Below, in pieces: positions 44,034-55,188 of a stretch of 64,000 nt of DNA. Numbering within the stretch: position 1 is the stretch's first letter; the number at the start of each line of letters is the position of its first letter. The DNA lies in NCBI RefSeq assembly GCF_900605015.1, contig NZ_LR027574.1:388479-452478 (forward strand), in the 5' to 3' direction. This stretch comes from Olsenella sp. Marseille-P4559 (lineage in GTDB: Bacteria; Actinomycetota; Coriobacteriia; Coriobacteriales; Atopobiaceae). Both the position numbers and the translations under genes were made by a program. The notes below the pieces were generated by a model that was not told the DNA's origin, ran no database searches, and saw only the letters and a program-made list of their open reading frames with translations.

Positions 44034-46529
44034 ATGCCCTCGAATCGCAGATCAAACGCAGCAGGCAAGGCAGCAAGGAATGGCTCGAAGGCACGGGGTG
44101 CAGCCCCGCGCCAGGCGGGTCGTGGTCGCGGTGCCGCCGATAAGGACCAACAGGGCCTCTCGTCCACGCAAAACGACATAGTCGGCGTGGCCTTGGCCGT
44201 TATTGCCGTTGCCATGTTTGTCTCGCTGGTCGTCCCGACGTCGGCCATCGTGACGAGCATGGTAGGGCACGCACTCTCGCAGCTCTTTGGTGCAGGTGCG
44301 ATTCTCGCCCCCATAGCCCTCTTCATCTTCGCGTGCACGTTCTTCATGGATGAGGATGGGCCAATCTCCGGGCGCGTGGCCGGCGGTCTTGTGCTCATCG
44401 TGCTCTCCGTCTTGGCACTGCTCTCGCTCAACCACCCGGGCGTCGCGGATGCCCCCTCGATCGCGCTCTCGGCGCTTACGGTTGAATCTGCTGGCGGTTA
44501 CGTGGGCGGCTTTTTCTCCTACGTCCTCGTCCGCTTTGTTGGGGCGATTGTGGGAAACGTCATCCTGGTGGGCGTCATCGTCGTTGGAGCCGTCATCTGT
44601 GGCTTCTCTGTTTCTGGCGCTGTTGCCAAGATTCACCTGCGTGCCCAAGAGGCATCCGAGAACCGCCGGCTTGCGCGGGAGCAGCGCGACGCCGAGCTTG
44701 CGGCGGCTCGCGAGCTTGCGCCATCCGCCCCCGCTCCCGCAGCTACCGTGGCACACACCCAGGGCTCGCTCTTCGACGAGACGGGCGAGGGTGAGACATC
44801 CTTCATTGGCGCGCGCAAGACGAGCGTGCTGCGCCGCGGCAGGCCCAAGAAGGCAGACGCCGTTGCCGCTGCTGAGGAAAACGCATCAGAGGCAGGTGCA
44901 ACAACGCTTTTGGACGATGCGGCAGCCACCACGCTTCTCGACCCATCCGCAAGGGCCAAGAAGTCTCGCGGCTCCAAGGAGAAGGCAGACGCACCCGCCT
45001 CTCTCCCTGCCCGGTCCGCCGCGTCAAGGGCTGGCCAGCCCTCTGTCTCGGCAACGACCGATGACGGACGAGAGCTACCACCGCCTGACATGCTCAAGGT
45101 AAATCCCAACTCCGGCGTAAGCGCAGAGTCGGACGAGGAGCTCTCTGCGGTCGCGGCCAAGCTCCAGGGAACGCTTGAGGAGTTTGGCCTCACCTCGCGC
45201 GTCGTGGGCTGGGTGGCCGGCCCCTCGGTCACCACGTTCAAGATCGAGATGGGCGAGGGCGAGCGCGTTAGCAAGATAACCAACCTCCAGGATGACATCG
45301 CGCTGTCGCTCGCCTCGCGCTCGGTGCGCATCTTTGCCCCCATCCCGGGCACCTCTCTCGTGGGCATCGAGATTCCCAACAAGACCACGCAGCCAGTCTA
45401 TCTGGGAGACGTTCTTCCCTACGTCAAGGGTGGCCCGCTCGAGGCTGCGTTTGGCCGTGACTCCGAGGGCAAGACCGTCGTGGTGGACATCGCGGGGCTT
45501 CCGCACCTTCTCGTTGCGGGCACTACGGGTTCGGGCAAGTCTGTCCTGCTCAACAGCATCGTCATGACCATCCTCATGCGGGCCACGCCCGAGGAGGTCC
45601 GCCTCATCATGGTGGACCCCAAGCGCGTCGAGTTTACCTACTACGCGGGGCTGCCCCACCTTTACGTACCCGTGGTCACCGAGCCCAACAAGGCGGCAAG
45701 CGCGCTTTCATGGGGTGTGACCGAGATGGAGCGCCGCCTCAAGGTCTTCGAGCACTACAAGGTCCGCGACATCAAGTCATACAACCATGCCATCAACAGC
45801 GGCAAGTACGCCGACATGGAGAACCCGCCCAAGCACATGCCGTACTTTGTCATCGTGATCGACGAGCTCTCGGACCTCATGATGGTTGCTGGCAAGGACG
45901 TCGAGGCGTCCATCGTACGCATCGCACAGCTTGGCCGTGCAGCCGGCATCCACCTCATCGTGGCCACGCAGCGCCCCTCGGCCGACGTCGTGACCGGCCT
46001 CATCAAGGCAAACATCGACAACCGCGTGGCGCTCTCCGTCGACAACGGCATGAACTCGCGAATCATCCTCGACCAGACCGGCGCCGAGCGCCTCCTGGGG
46101 CATGGTGACATGCTCTATAAGCTCCGTGGCCTGCGCCCCAGGCGCGCACAGGGCTGCTTCGTCTCCGAGGGGGAGGTGGAGCGCGTCGTATCCTTCATCA
46201 AGGAGCACCACGATACGGACTACCACGACGACATCCTCACGGCCGTCTCGCCCATGACGCCTGGCGGCCCATCCGAGCCATCCGCCCCCGTGGATGACCC
46301 GCTGCTCTGGGAGGCAGCCGACATCGTTGTGAACTCTCAGCTTGGTTCCACGTCCAGCCTCCAGCGAGCGCTCTCGGTGGGGTACGCTAGGGCGGGGAGA
46401 ATCATGGACATGCTCGAGAACAAAGGTATCGTGGGGCCCGCGAACGGGTCCAAGCCCCGCGATGTGCTTCTCGACAAGGAGGGGCTTGAGGGCCTCAAGG
46501 CCGCCGAGCAGGATTTCGAGGAGGTGTAG
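44034..46529 (+). CDS. ftsK: DNA translocase FtsK/SpoIIIE
   Basis: This 831-residue protein moves the chromosome through the closing septum. Four to five membrane spans (about 45-200) are followed by an Ala/Pro-rich linker (about 210-350), the motor domain with Walker A AGTTGSGKSVLLNS (about 497) and Walker B YFVIVIDELSDLMMV, and a C-terminal winged-helix gamma domain (STSSLQRALSVGYARAGRIMDMLE in outline) that reads KOPS-type sequences. It starts five bases after the RNase J stop, so the two are coupled. Confidence 0.95.
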   Translation: MPSNRRSNAAGKAARNGSKARGAAPRQAGRGRGAADKDQQGLSSTQNDIVGVALAVIAVAMFVSLVVPTSAIVTSMVGHALSQLFGAGAILAPIALFIFACTFFMDEDGPISGRVAGGLVLIVLSVLALLSLNHPGVADAPSIALSALTVESAGGYVGGFFSYVLVRFVGAIVGNVILVGVIVVGAVICGFSVSGAVAKIHLRAQEASENRRLAREQRDAELAAARELAPSAPAPAATVAHTQGSLFDETGEGETSFIGARKTSVLRRGRPKKADAVAAAEENASEAGATTLLDDAAATTLLDPSARAKKSRGSKEKADAPASLPARSAASRAGQPSVSATTDDGRELPPPDMLKVNPNSGVSAESDEELSAVAAKLQGTLEEFGLTSRVVGWVAGPSVTTFKIEMGEGERVSKITNLQDDIALSLASRSVRIFAPIPGTSLVGIEIPNKTTQPVYLGDVLPYVKGGPLEAAFGRDSEGKTVVVDIAGLPHLLVAGTTGSGKSVLLNSIVMTILMRATPEEVRLIMVDPKRVEFTYYAGLPHLYVPVVTEPNKAASALSWGVTEMERRLKVFEHYKVRDIKSYNHAINSGKYADMENPPKHMPYFVIVIDELSDLMMVAGKDVEASIVRIAQLGRAAGIHLIVATQRPSADVVTGLIKANIDNRVALSVDNGMNSRIILDQTGAERLLGHGDMLYKLRGLRPRRAQGCFVSEGEVERVVSFIKEHHDTDYHDDILTAVSPMTPGGPSEPSAPVDDPLLWEAADIVVNSQLGSTSSLQRALSVGYARAGRIMDMLENKGIVGPANGSKPRDVLLDKEGLEGLKAAEQDFEEV

Positions 46530-46535
46530 CCCACA

Positions 46536-48194
46536 ATGCCGTCGCGCCCGCGCTTTAGCGAGATGCTCCTTGGCCGCCGCCGCCAGCTCGGCCTTACGGT
46601 GGGCCAAGCCTCGCAGGTCTTAAAGCTCAAGGAGCAGGTCCTCATAGCTTTTGAGGAGGGGGATTTCGAGAATATCCCCCAGAGTGGCTATGCCCAAGGC
46701 ATGCTCTCGTCGTATGCCCGCTACCTGGGGCTCAACCCTCGGGAGGTCGTCGACCTCTTCCAGGAGGAACTCTACGAGCACGTGCACGGGACCTCCTCGC
46801 ATGAGCTTCGCCGCCGCACGCGTGACACGCAGTCGGGTCGAGGTGTTGTTCAGGGCTACGACGTGGTTAACGAGGCCGAGTCTCGCCCCAAGGCCTACGT
46901 GCAGTATCGTGGCCTTCTGCCCACGTCGGGCGGCCCCGCCGGTGACATGGGCGCCTTTGCCACCACGTCGGGACCCCGACCGCGCACGCCGTCATCGGTT
47001 CCCCTTGCTGGCTCGAGCTATTCCGCGGGTACGAGAGGCCAGTCGCCCTCGTACTCGCATGCCGAGTACGTCTACGGCAGGCCGTACAACTCAACCTCAG
47101 ATCGCGTTCGCAACGAGAGCCGCAGCCGTGAGCCAGACCGTTACACCACTCGCCAGCGAAGCAGGTACGTCCAGCAGCAGCGACATCGCGTGGACGACCC
47201 CGCAAACCGCCTTCTCCGCGAGGGGCAAAATGGCGTTGAGGAGCGTCGCGAGACCGCGCGTGTCTATCGGCGTGACTCGTCACACGCCCAGCGTCTCTAC
47301 GAGCGCGATGACGTGAGCACGAGAAGCGTGCGGGCGGGCGAGTACACCGACGACCTTCGATACGACGATGGCGCAAGGCCCTACGACCGTGCGTCCACCA
47401 TCTCGGGCAGGCGCTCGTCGAGAAACATCGCCAGCGTCGACCGGCCTAACGTGCGCCGGCGCTCTGACAGCCAGCGAGGCCGCCTCTCGGGGCGCTCCCG
47501 CGGTCGCGTGCCACAGGACAACCGCCGCACGATCCTTCTGGTCATCGTGGCGCTTGCGCTTGTGCTTACCGTCATCTTGGTCCTCTCGGTTCGCTCGTGC
47601 GTGAACAGCAGGTCAACGTCGCAGGAGACAAAGACAACCGTTCCCGTGAGCACCACCTCGACGGACTCTTCGGACACCACGTCGACGGGATCCCCTTCCA
47701 CGCCAACAACCACGACCACGACGACCACGACGACGGACGGCACGAATACCCAGGACAGCTCATCCACAACAGCTGCCCCCCAACAGACCGTGGTCAACGT
47801 CTCCGTCGCCAGCGGCGAGACCTCATGGCTCGAGATCACGAACGACGGTACGAGTGAGGTTGCGAGCACGGTTACGGGCCCCTGGGAGCAGAGCTACACC
47901 GTCACCGAATCGATTACCATCCGTGCCGGCAACCCGGGTGCGGTCACCGTTACCGAGAACGGCACGCAAAAGAGCTTCGAGTCCAAGGCGTCCGGCATAG
48001 GCTCGCTTACTATCCAGGGGACACCTGCCGCAACGTCGGAGGATTCCGCCTCGGAGACTTCAACGAGTTCGGATGACTTGACGAGCACCTCTGGAACCTC
48101 AGGCACCTCGAGCACCGCCGGCTCGCAGAGTTCCACCACCGCAACGACGTCCAACAAGACCTCTGGGTCAACGAATATGACGAAGGGCAACTAG
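46536..48194 (+). CDS. rodZ: RodZ-like cell-shape protein
   Basis: This is a 552-residue protein. The N-terminal HTH_25 domain (5-70; RRRQLGLTVGQASQVLKL, YLGLNPREVVDLF) is followed by a long Arg/Ser-rich cytoplasmic region (about 80-330), one membrane span (about 332-353), a Thr/Ser-rich external linker, and a DUF4115-type beta domain (about 420-490; SWLEITNDG). The tail is again Ser/Thr-rich. RodZ ties cytoskeleton to wall synthesis. It lies seven bases after ftsK and upstream of pgsA, like ymfM in Bacillus. It is much longer than usual because of the low-complexity segments. Confidence 0.88.
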   Translation: MPSRPRFSEMLLGRRRQLGLTVGQASQVLKLKEQVLIAFEEGDFENIPQSGYAQGMLSSYARYLGLNPREVVDLFQEELYEHVHGTSSHELRRRTRDTQSGRGVVQGYDVVNEAESRPKAYVQYRGLLPTSGGPAGDMGAFATTSGPRPRTPSSVPLAGSSYSAGTRGQSPSYSHAEYVYGRPYNSTSDRVRNESRSREPDRYTTRQRSRYVQQQRHRVDDPANRLLREGQNGVEERRETARVYRRDSSHAQRLYERDDVSTRSVRAGEYTDDLRYDDGARPYDRASTISGRRSSRNIASVDRPNVRRRSDSQRGRLSGRSRGRVPQDNRRTILLVIVALALVLTVILVLSVRSCVNSRSTSQETKTTVPVSTTSTDSSDTTSTGSPSTPTTTTTTTTTTDGTNTQDSSSTTAAPQQTVVNVSVASGETSWLEITNDGTSEVASTVTGPWEQSYTVTESITIRAGNPGAVTVTENGTQKSFESKASGIGSLTIQGTPAATSEDSASETSTSSDDLTSTSGTSGTSSTAGSQSSTTATTSNKTSGSTNMTKGN

Positions 48195-48280
48195 AAAGGG
48201 CTCGTAAGGGCCCCAAGCGTAGACAGATAGTCCCCACCACGGGGAGCAACTGCCGCCGCACAGCCAAAGAAAGGATGAGC

Positions 48281-48778
48281 ATGGCTAAGGATTCGAGCTT
48301 CGACGTCGTCTCCGTCGTCGATATGCAGGAGGTCGACAACGCCTATCAGCAGGCGACCCGCGAGATCTCTCAGCGCTACGACCTCAAGGGTACGGGTGCC
48401 TCGCTTGCGCTTGCCAAGGGTGAGGGCGCGTTCACGGTGGAGGCCCCGTCGGACTTTGTTGCGGGGCAGGTGCGTGACATTCTCGGCTCCAAGCTCGTGA
48501 AGCGCGGCGTGGACCTTACTGCCCTGCGCTGGGATAAGCCGCAGGCGGCTTCCGGCATGAGCGTTCGCCAGCAGGGACACCTCGTCCAGGGCATTGACGC
48601 CGAGGTGGCCAAGAGGATCTCCAAGGACATTCGAGACTCGAAGTTCAAGGTCAAGGCCATCATCGAGGGTGACAAGCTCCGTGTGAGCTCGGCTTCGAAG
48701 GATGCCCTGCAACAGGTCATAGCCCTTCTCCGCGGCAACGATTACGGCCAGCCCCTCCAGTTCGTCAACTACCGATAA
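48281..48778 (+). CDS. YajQ-family nucleotide-binding protein
   Basis: This is a 165-residue YajQ/DUF520 protein with two ferredoxin-like domains. Landmarks are SFDVVSVVDMQEVDNAYQQA, REISQRYDLKGT, KKIKDSKFKV-type (here KDIRDSKFKVKA), and DLQQVIALLR-type (here DALQQVIALLRGNDYGQPL). Homologues bind RNA or cyclic di-GMP; the role here is unknown. The start at 48281 follows AAAGAAAGG. It lies between rodZ and rimO. Confidence 0.92.
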   Translation: MAKDSSFDVVSVVDMQEVDNAYQQATREISQRYDLKGTGASLALAKGEGAFTVEAPSDFVAGQVRDILGSKLVKRGVDLTALRWDKPQAASGMSVRQQGHLVQGIDAEVAKRISKDIRDSKFKVKAIIEGDKLRVSSASKDALQQVIALLRGNDYGQPLQFVNYR

Positions 48779-48787
48779 GGCCATTAC

Positions 48788-50116
48788 ATGCCAAGCATTC
48801 TCTTCATTACCCGTGGATGCGCAAAAAATGAAGTCGACACCGACCGCATGCGCGCCTTGCTTCTGGGTTCCGGCTACGACGAGACGGATGACCCCGACAA
48901 GGCGGATCTTGCGCTGATCAACACATGTTCCTTTCTCGTCAGCGCCACACAGGAGTCCCTCGACACCACGCTCGAGCTTGCGCAGCAGGGGGAGGGCTGC
49001 GCCCTTCCCATTGTGATGTGCGGATGCGTCCCCTCTCGTTACGGCGCATCTCTCGCAGAGGAGCTTCCGGAGGTCTCGGCCTTTGTGGACGCAGACGACG
49101 AAGACGGAATCGTTGGGGTAGTCGATGGCGTCTTGGGCCTTGAGCGCGACGTTACGCGGGGTGTCCCCCAGGGAGTGCTGCGCACCGTTGACGGGGCAAG
49201 CGCCTACGTGAAGATCTCCGAGGGCTGCGACAGGTTCTGCGCATTCTGCGCCATTCCCTACATCCGCGGCCGCTACCACTCGCGTGACGCCGCGGAGATA
49301 TGCGACGAGGTCCGCTCGCTCATGGAGGGTGGCGTGCGCGAGGTCGTCCTCATCGGCCAGGACACAGGTATCTGGGGCTCGGATTTCGAGGAGCCCCGCA
49401 CGCTTGCCTCGCTTTTGCGCCAGGTTGCTGAGGTCGTTCGTCCCTTTGGTGGTTGGGTCCGCGTGCTGTACCTTCAGCCCGAAGGGATGACCGAGGAGCT
49501 CGTCTCGACCATTCGTGACGTCGACGAGGTGCTGCCCTACATCGATATTCCCATCCAGCACTGCTCGGCGCCTGTGCTCAAGCGCATGGGCAGGACTGGC
49601 TCTGCCGAGGAGTTCTCGAGGCTCTTCGCGCACCTTCGCCAAGAGATTCCCGGCATGGTGCTGCGCACCACAGCCATGGCGGGCTTTCCTGGTGAGACGG
49701 ACGAGGAGGCTCAGGAGCTGCTCGACTTCCTGCAGGGCGAGGAGTTCGACTACTGTTCCGTCTTCACCTACTCGCCTGAGGACGGAACGCATGCCGCCGC
49801 GATGCCCGACCAGGTGCCTGAGGAGGCTAAGCTCGAGCGCACGCAGCAGCTCATCGACCTCACTGAGCAGCTTGGCTTTGCCGCTGCCGAGAGGCACGTT
49901 GGCGAGCGCGTCCGCGTCATCATCGACGGCGTCGAGGAGGGGGGCGATGGTCCGGAGCTCGTCGGCCATGCATGGTTCCAGGCCCCCGATTCCGATGGCG
50001 TCGTGCACATCGAGAGCGGCGGGCACGCTGTGGGGGACGTTGTGACCTGCGACCTTGTCGACTCCTTCACCTACGACCTCGTGGGCGAGGTCGTAGGTGA
50101 TGGGGAGGGTGCGTGA
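48788..50116 (+). CDS. rimO: Ribosomal protein S12 methylthiotransferase RimO
   Basis: This 442-residue radical SAM enzyme modifies an aspartate of ribosomal protein S12. The N-terminal cysteines are at 11, 47 and 80 (TRGCAKNEVDTD, NTCSFLVSATQES). The radical SAM cysteines are at 147, 151 and 154 (EGCDRFCAFCAIP), followed by YLQPEGMTEEL and a C-terminal TRAM domain. RGCAKNxVD is the RimO hallmark. The stop shares one base with the pgsA start. Confidence 0.95.
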   Translation: MPSILFITRGCAKNEVDTDRMRALLLGSGYDETDDPDKADLALINTCSFLVSATQESLDTTLELAQQGEGCALPIVMCGCVPSRYGASLAEELPEVSAFVDADDEDGIVGVVDGVLGLERDVTRGVPQGVLRTVDGASAYVKISEGCDRFCAFCAIPYIRGRYHSRDAAEICDEVRSLMEGGVREVVLIGQDTGIWGSDFEEPRTLASLLRQVAEVVRPFGGWVRVLYLQPEGMTEELVSTIRDVDEVLPYIDIPIQHCSAPVLKRMGRTGSAEEFSRLFAHLRQEIPGMVLRTTAMAGFPGETDEEAQELLDFLQGEEFDYCSVFTYSPEDGTHAAAMPDQVPEEAKLERTQQLIDLTEQLGFAAAERHVGERVRVIIDGVEEGGDGPELVGHAWFQAPDSDGVVHIESGGHAVGDVVTCDLVDSFTYDLVGEVVGDGEGA

Positions 50117-50733
50117 TGGGCACGCCTGCCCCTGCCGAGAACGGTGGCGGTAAGTCCAGCCTCTGGACGCCCGCCAACGTCGTCACCTGCGTACGCGTTG
50201 TGGCCGTCCCCCTGTGGCTGCTCGTTGCGGAGCTGTCTTCTGTGGCCGGCGCGGGTTCCGCATGGTCAATTGGCGTCTTTGTCTTCTTCGTGGCGCTCTC
50301 GCTTACCGATAAGCTCGATGGATATCTCGCACGAAGCAGGGACGAGGTTACGACCTTTGGCAAGTTTCTCGATCCCATTGCCGATAAGCTCGTCGTGGTT
50401 GTCGCCCTGTGCTTCCTTCTCGAGCGTGGCGAGGTCTCCTCGTGGGTGCTGCTTGTGATTGTCGCGCGCGAGTTTCTTGTGTCTGGCCTGCGTATGGTTG
50501 TGGCCTCGGCCGGAACCGTTATTGCGGCCTCTCCTTTGGGCAAGGGCAAGACGGCGGTCACGATGGTGGCAATTTCGGCGCTCCTTCTCGTTATGGCGCT
50601 TCCGGCTGGTGGAGCCTCAGATGCGCTATGGCTCCTGGGACAGGGGCTCATGCTTGCCGCGGTGATTCTCACCGCCTGGTCCGGCATCGACTACTTCGTG
50701 AAGGCATGGTCGTACGTGGTGGGGAAGCGATAG
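50116..50733 (+). CDS. pgsA: CDP-diacylglycerol-glycerol-3-phosphate 3-phosphatidyltransferase
   Basis: This 205-residue membrane enzyme makes phosphatidylglycerol phosphate. The CDP-alcohol phosphotransferase motif is DGYLARSRDEVTTFGKFLDP, followed by IADK, matching D-G-x2-A-R-x8-G-x3-D-x3-D. There are about five hydrophobic spans. It starts within the rimO stop and precedes cinA and recA, the common pgsA-cinA-recA order. Confidence 0.94.
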   Translation: MGTPAPAENGGGKSSLWTPANVVTCVRVVAVPLWLLVAELSSVAGAGSAWSIGVFVFFVALSLTDKLDGYLARSRDEVTTFGKFLDPIADKLVVVVALCFLLERGEVSSWVLLVIVAREFLVSGLRMVVASAGTVIAASPLGKGKTAVTMVAISALLLVMALPAGGASDALWLLGQGLMLAAVILTAWSGIDYFVKAWSYVVGKR

Positions 50734-50735
50734 CC

Positions 50736-51260
50736 TTGGTACCCTCGGTGACCTTCGATGGCGAGACACTTGATGCGTGTGAGGCGCTGGTCGCCGCGTG
50801 CCGCTCGCTCGGCGTCACGGTGGGCACGGCGGAGTCATGCACGGGCGGCCTCGTTGCCTCTGCAATTACGTCAATTCCCGGCTCCTCCCAGGCCATTCGC
50901 GGTGGGATCGTAAGCTACGCCATTCCCGTCAAGCATGAGGTGCTCGGTGTCCCCAACGGCATCCTTGATGCTCCGGGGGTGGGTGCCGTCTCAAGCGAAT
51001 GTGCTGCCGCCATGGCCGAGGGCGCGCGTCGCTTGCTCGCCTGCGACGTTGCCGTCTCTGTAACTGGCATTGCGGGGCCTGGTGGAGAAGAGCCGGGAAA
51101 GCCTGTGGGCACCGTTTGGATGGGGCTTGCCACGCCGGTCATTACGCGCACGTTTCCCAACCTCTTCGAGGGCGACCGTGCTCAGGTGCGCGCATATGCG
51201 GTGAGGCGCGCGCTCGATCTTCTCTTATGGGGCGTGAGGACGACTGCCGAGAAGGATTAG
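50736..51260 (+). CDS. CinA C-terminal domain protein (NMN amidohydrolase)
   Basis: This is a stand-alone 174-residue CinA C-terminal domain (PncC-like), with TVGTAESCTGGLVASAITSI, SYAIPVKHEVLGV and SVTGIAGPGG. It should deamidate nicotinamide mononucleotide in the pyridine nucleotide cycle. The usual N-terminal molybdopterin-like CinA half is absent. The start is uncertain: I favour TTG 50736 with GGGGAAG about 10 bases upstream, but ATG 50706 inside pgsA is possible. It is followed by recA, the usual neighbour. Confidence 0.85.
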   Translation: MVPSVTFDGETLDACEALVAACRSLGVTVGTAESCTGGLVASAITSIPGSSQAIRGGIVSYAIPVKHEVLGVPNGILDAPGVGAVSSECAAAMAEGARRLLACDVAVSVTGIAGPGGEEPGKPVGTVWMGLATPVITRTFPNLFEGDRAQVRAYAVRRALDLLLWGVRTTAEKD

Positions 51261-51428
51261 TTTTTCTTCTCGCTACAGGTTTTTGCATGCGAGTCCCTCC
51301 TTTGAGCAGTATGGTTTTTGCAGGTAGATAGCCCTGTCTGTCAGATTGGTGACGGCTGCGTGCAAGCGAGCGGTCCGTGCTGCGTCAGAAACCTGATAGC
51401 ACTCCCCGATAAGCTATCCTTAGCGATG

Positions 51429-51457
51429 TTGACTACGAACGGATGTTCGTATAGTAT
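51429..51457 (+). promoter_or_regulatory. recA promoter with SOS box
   Basis: TTGACT and TAGTAT are 17 nt apart. The spacer contains the perfect LexA-type palindrome CGAACGGATGTTCG (51436-51449), which matches the Gram-positive SOS box GAAC-N4-GTTC. LexA binding would block RNA polymerase directly. Confidence 0.92.
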
Positions 51458-51486
51458 CGATGACAGCCAACAGATGAGGAGCAAGC

Positions 51487-52586
<1,100 letters not shown>

Positions 52587-52587
<1 letters not shown>

Positions 52588-53291
52588 TGCGAGCTGCAAA
52601 GGGCGAATGGCCCAAGACGCCTCTCGATTGGGGGGTCTGTCTGCCCCAGCGTGGATCTCGCGGCTTAGGGCAGGCGGTTTCTCGCGGCGAGGTTGTGGTA
52701 AGAACCCCGCAACACGGAGAAGAGCGCATCAGCGTGCCCGTTGCCGTCGCTCGTGCACTCGATTCCAAGGCGAGGTGCCGTGAGCTTCTGCCTTCCTCAA
52801 GGACAGAGCTCTTGCATGCGATGGGTGAGGTCTCTCGTGCGTGCGCCATGGAGCGGACGGCATCCCTCCTCGACCGAAGGGATTACTCCGAGGGAGAGCT
52901 CTCTGCACGGCTGCTCAGAGACGGCTACACAACCCAGACAGTTGAATACACGTGTCGAAGGTCTGTCGAGTGCGGACTTGTCGATAACGCACGCTTCGCC
53001 GACGCCTTTATCCGCTCGAAGCTCTCCCAGGGCTGGGGGAGAGTCCGCATCGAGCGCGACCTCTCGCGTCGTGGCATCGACATGGCTGATGTGCCCGGGT
53101 GGCCTGAGCTCTACCTTACCCAGGAGTCCGAGGAAGAGTCAGCCTACGCGCTTGCTTCACGTCGACGCCTCACGGGAAAGAACGACTACGAAAAGACGGT
53201 GCGTTTCCTCGTGACGCGCGGGTTTCCCCTGGGGCTTGCTACGCGCATGGCCAGACGCGTCCTTGACGAGAGGGGGGAGTCCGACGAGTGA
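52587..53291 (+). CDS. recX: Regulatory protein RecX
   Basis: This protein of about 234 residues belongs to the RecX family of RecA inhibitors. The three-helix repeats are visible in LLDRRDYSEGELSARLLRDG, VECGLVDNARFADAFIRSKL and GWGRVRIERDLSRRGID. An N-terminal extension of about 75 residues (GSRGLGQAVSRGEVVVR) resembles the small beta domain found in longer RecX proteins. It overlaps recA, so it shares the SOS-controlled transcript. Confidence 0.88.
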
Positions 53292-53625
53292 TGAGCCCCT
53301 TGGCCCGTCGCTTGGAGCGGGCCCAAACGCTTGGATGCAGCCGTTGCGGGGCATCTCGGATATTTCCGTGAAGCGGGCCTTCTTTGGGTGCGGGCGGTAC
53401 CCTGACAATTTGACAGGTACCAAATGCGAACATAAGATTAAGAGGCCTGAGAGCGTATCTTCCGCTGGTTAACCAGCTGTGCATTGCTTTTTAGTTTCAC
53501 CGCGTCAGCATCATGGAACGTCATGCCTATGGCATCTGCGGCCGGATACCCCGATGGCGGGTTCCCTGCGCTTTGCGTTGGGGTCTCCTGAACAATCATG
53601 TGAATTCGTCATCTGAGGAGCTGCC
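53292..53625. other. Intergenic leader region of rny
   Basis: It holds a hairpin (GGTACC arms, 53397-53422), the promoter at 53410-53438, and a perfect 14-bp palindrome GCTGGTTAACCAGC (53464-53477) in the leader. I see no gene. Confidence 0.45.
53410..53438 (+). promoter_or_regulatory. Promoter of rny
   Basis: TTGACA and TAAGAT are 17 nt apart, giving a leader of about 180 nt. The -35 overlaps the right arm of a GGTACC hairpin. Confidence 0.7.
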
Positions 53626-55176
53626 ATGGAATTTGTCATAGGAGTTATCTGTCTGGTAGTCGGTGCGGGCTTGGCGTACTTCTTCCTTGCCGGAAAGAGC
53701 AACTCCAAGCTCAGGACGGCCAATGACCAGATCGAGCAGGCGCGCGGGGAGGCCGAGCGCATTACATCCGAGGCGCGTCGCCAGGCGGATACCGCCAAGA
53801 AGGAGGCCGTGCTCGAGGCTAAGGAGGAGATTCTCCAGCTCAAGCAGAACTCTGAGGCTGAGGAGAAGAAGCGCAAGGGCGAGCTGCAGTCCATGGAGGG
53901 TCGCATCATGCAGCGCGAGGAGTCCCTTGACCGTCGCAATGACGCCCTGGACAAGCGCGAGCGCCAGCTCTCTGGCATGCAGAGCCAGCTCGACCGCCGT
54001 AAGAACGACCTCGATGCCCTTGAGGGCAAGCAGACCACCGAGCTCGAGCGCATTGCCGGTCTTTCGAGGGAGGGCGCCCACGACGAACTCATCGCTCGCG
54101 TGCGTGCCGAGAGCGTTCGCGACGAGGCGCAGGTTCTCCGCGAAGCCGAGCAAAACGTACGTGCCAAGGCCGATAAGACCGCCCGCGAAATCATCTCCAC
54201 GGCCATCCAGCGCTGCTCAGCCGATCAGGCTGGCGAGATAACCGTCACCACGGTTCACATCCCCTCCGACGACCTCAAAGGCCGCATCATCGGCCGCGAG
54301 GGCCGTAACATACGCACCTTCGAGCAGGTCTCCGGCGTCTCCCTCGTTATCGATGACACCCCCGAGACCGTTGTGCTCTCGAGCTTTGACCCTGTCCGCC
54401 GCGAGACTGCCCGCGTGGCACTCGAGAACCTCATCGCCGACGGGCGCATTCACCCCGCTCGCATCGAGGAGCTCTACAAGAAGGCGGAAGACCTCGTCAA
54501 CGAGCGCGTCCGCGAGGCCGGCGAGCAGGCCGCCTTCGACGCCGGCATCCACGACCTCCACCCGGAGATCGTGAAGACCCTGGGTGCTCTCAAGTATCGC
54601 ACCTCCTTCGGGCAGAACGTCCTCTCTCACTCCATCCAGGTCTCTGCGCTCTGCGGGATCATGGCCTCCGAACTTGGCATGGACCCTGCGTCCGCCAAGC
54701 GTGCCGGCCTTCTCCACGACATCGGCAAGGCAATCGACCACGAGGTCGAAGGCCCTCACGCCGTCATTGGTGCCGACCTCGCCCGTCGCTATGGCGAGCG
54801 CCCTGAGATCGTGCACGCCATTGAGGCCCACCACGCAGACGTCGACCCCGACACCGTCCTCGACGTTCTCGTCCAGGCGGGAGATGCCATCTCTGCCGCG
54901 CGCCCCGGTGCTCGCCGCGAGTCTGCCGAGACCTACATCAAGCGTCTCGAGAAGCTCGAGGAGATCTCTAACGCACATGAGGGCGTCGAGCGCACCTATG
55001 CCATGCAGGCAGGTCGAGAGCTTCATGTCATGGTCGAGCCCGAGAAGATCTCTGACGCACAGGCAACCGTCCTCGCCCATGACATTGCCAAGCAAATCGA
55101 GGACGAGATGGAGTACCCCGGTCAGGTTCGCGTTGTGGTCATCCGCGAGTCCCGCGCCGTCGGCGTCGCCAAGTAA
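53626..55176 (+). CDS. rny: Ribonuclease Y
   Basis: This is a 516-residue membrane-anchored endoribonuclease. One N-terminal span (about 2-24) is followed by a long charged coiled coil (about 30-190), a KH domain (IIGREGRNIRTFEQVSGVSLV in outline, about 215-280) and an HD domain with LLHDIGKAIDHEVEG. It starts mRNA decay together with RNase J. The ATG at 53626 follows GAGGAG. Confidence 0.96.
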   Translation: MEFVIGVICLVVGAGLAYFFLAGKSNSKLRTANDQIEQARGEAERITSEARRQADTAKKEAVLEAKEEILQLKQNSEAEEKKRKGELQSMEGRIMQREESLDRRNDALDKRERQLSGMQSQLDRRKNDLDALEGKQTTELERIAGLSREGAHDELIARVRAESVRDEAQVLREAEQNVRAKADKTAREIISTAIQRCSADQAGEITVTTVHIPSDDLKGRIIGREGRNIRTFEQVSGVSLVIDDTPETVVLSSFDPVRRETARVALENLIADGRIHPARIEELYKKAEDLVNERVREAGEQAAFDAGIHDLHPEIVKTLGALKYRTSFGQNVLSHSIQVSALCGIMASELGMDPASAKRAGLLHDIGKAIDHEVEGPHAVIGADLARRYGERPEIVHAIEAHHADVDPDTVLDVLVQAGDAISAARPGARRESAETYIKRLEKLEEISNAHEGVERTYAMQAGRELHVMVEPEKISDAQATVLAHDIAKQIEDEMEYPGQVRVVVIRESRAVGVAK

Positions 55177-55188
55177 GCGGGAGATGGC

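Noticed and set aside
48191-50026. A 611-codon open frame on the minus strand opposite rimO
   Set aside because: It is antisense to a strong, motif-complete gene. The translation is Leu/Ala/Val/His-rich without motifs, as expected from a shadow frame in high-GC DNA.
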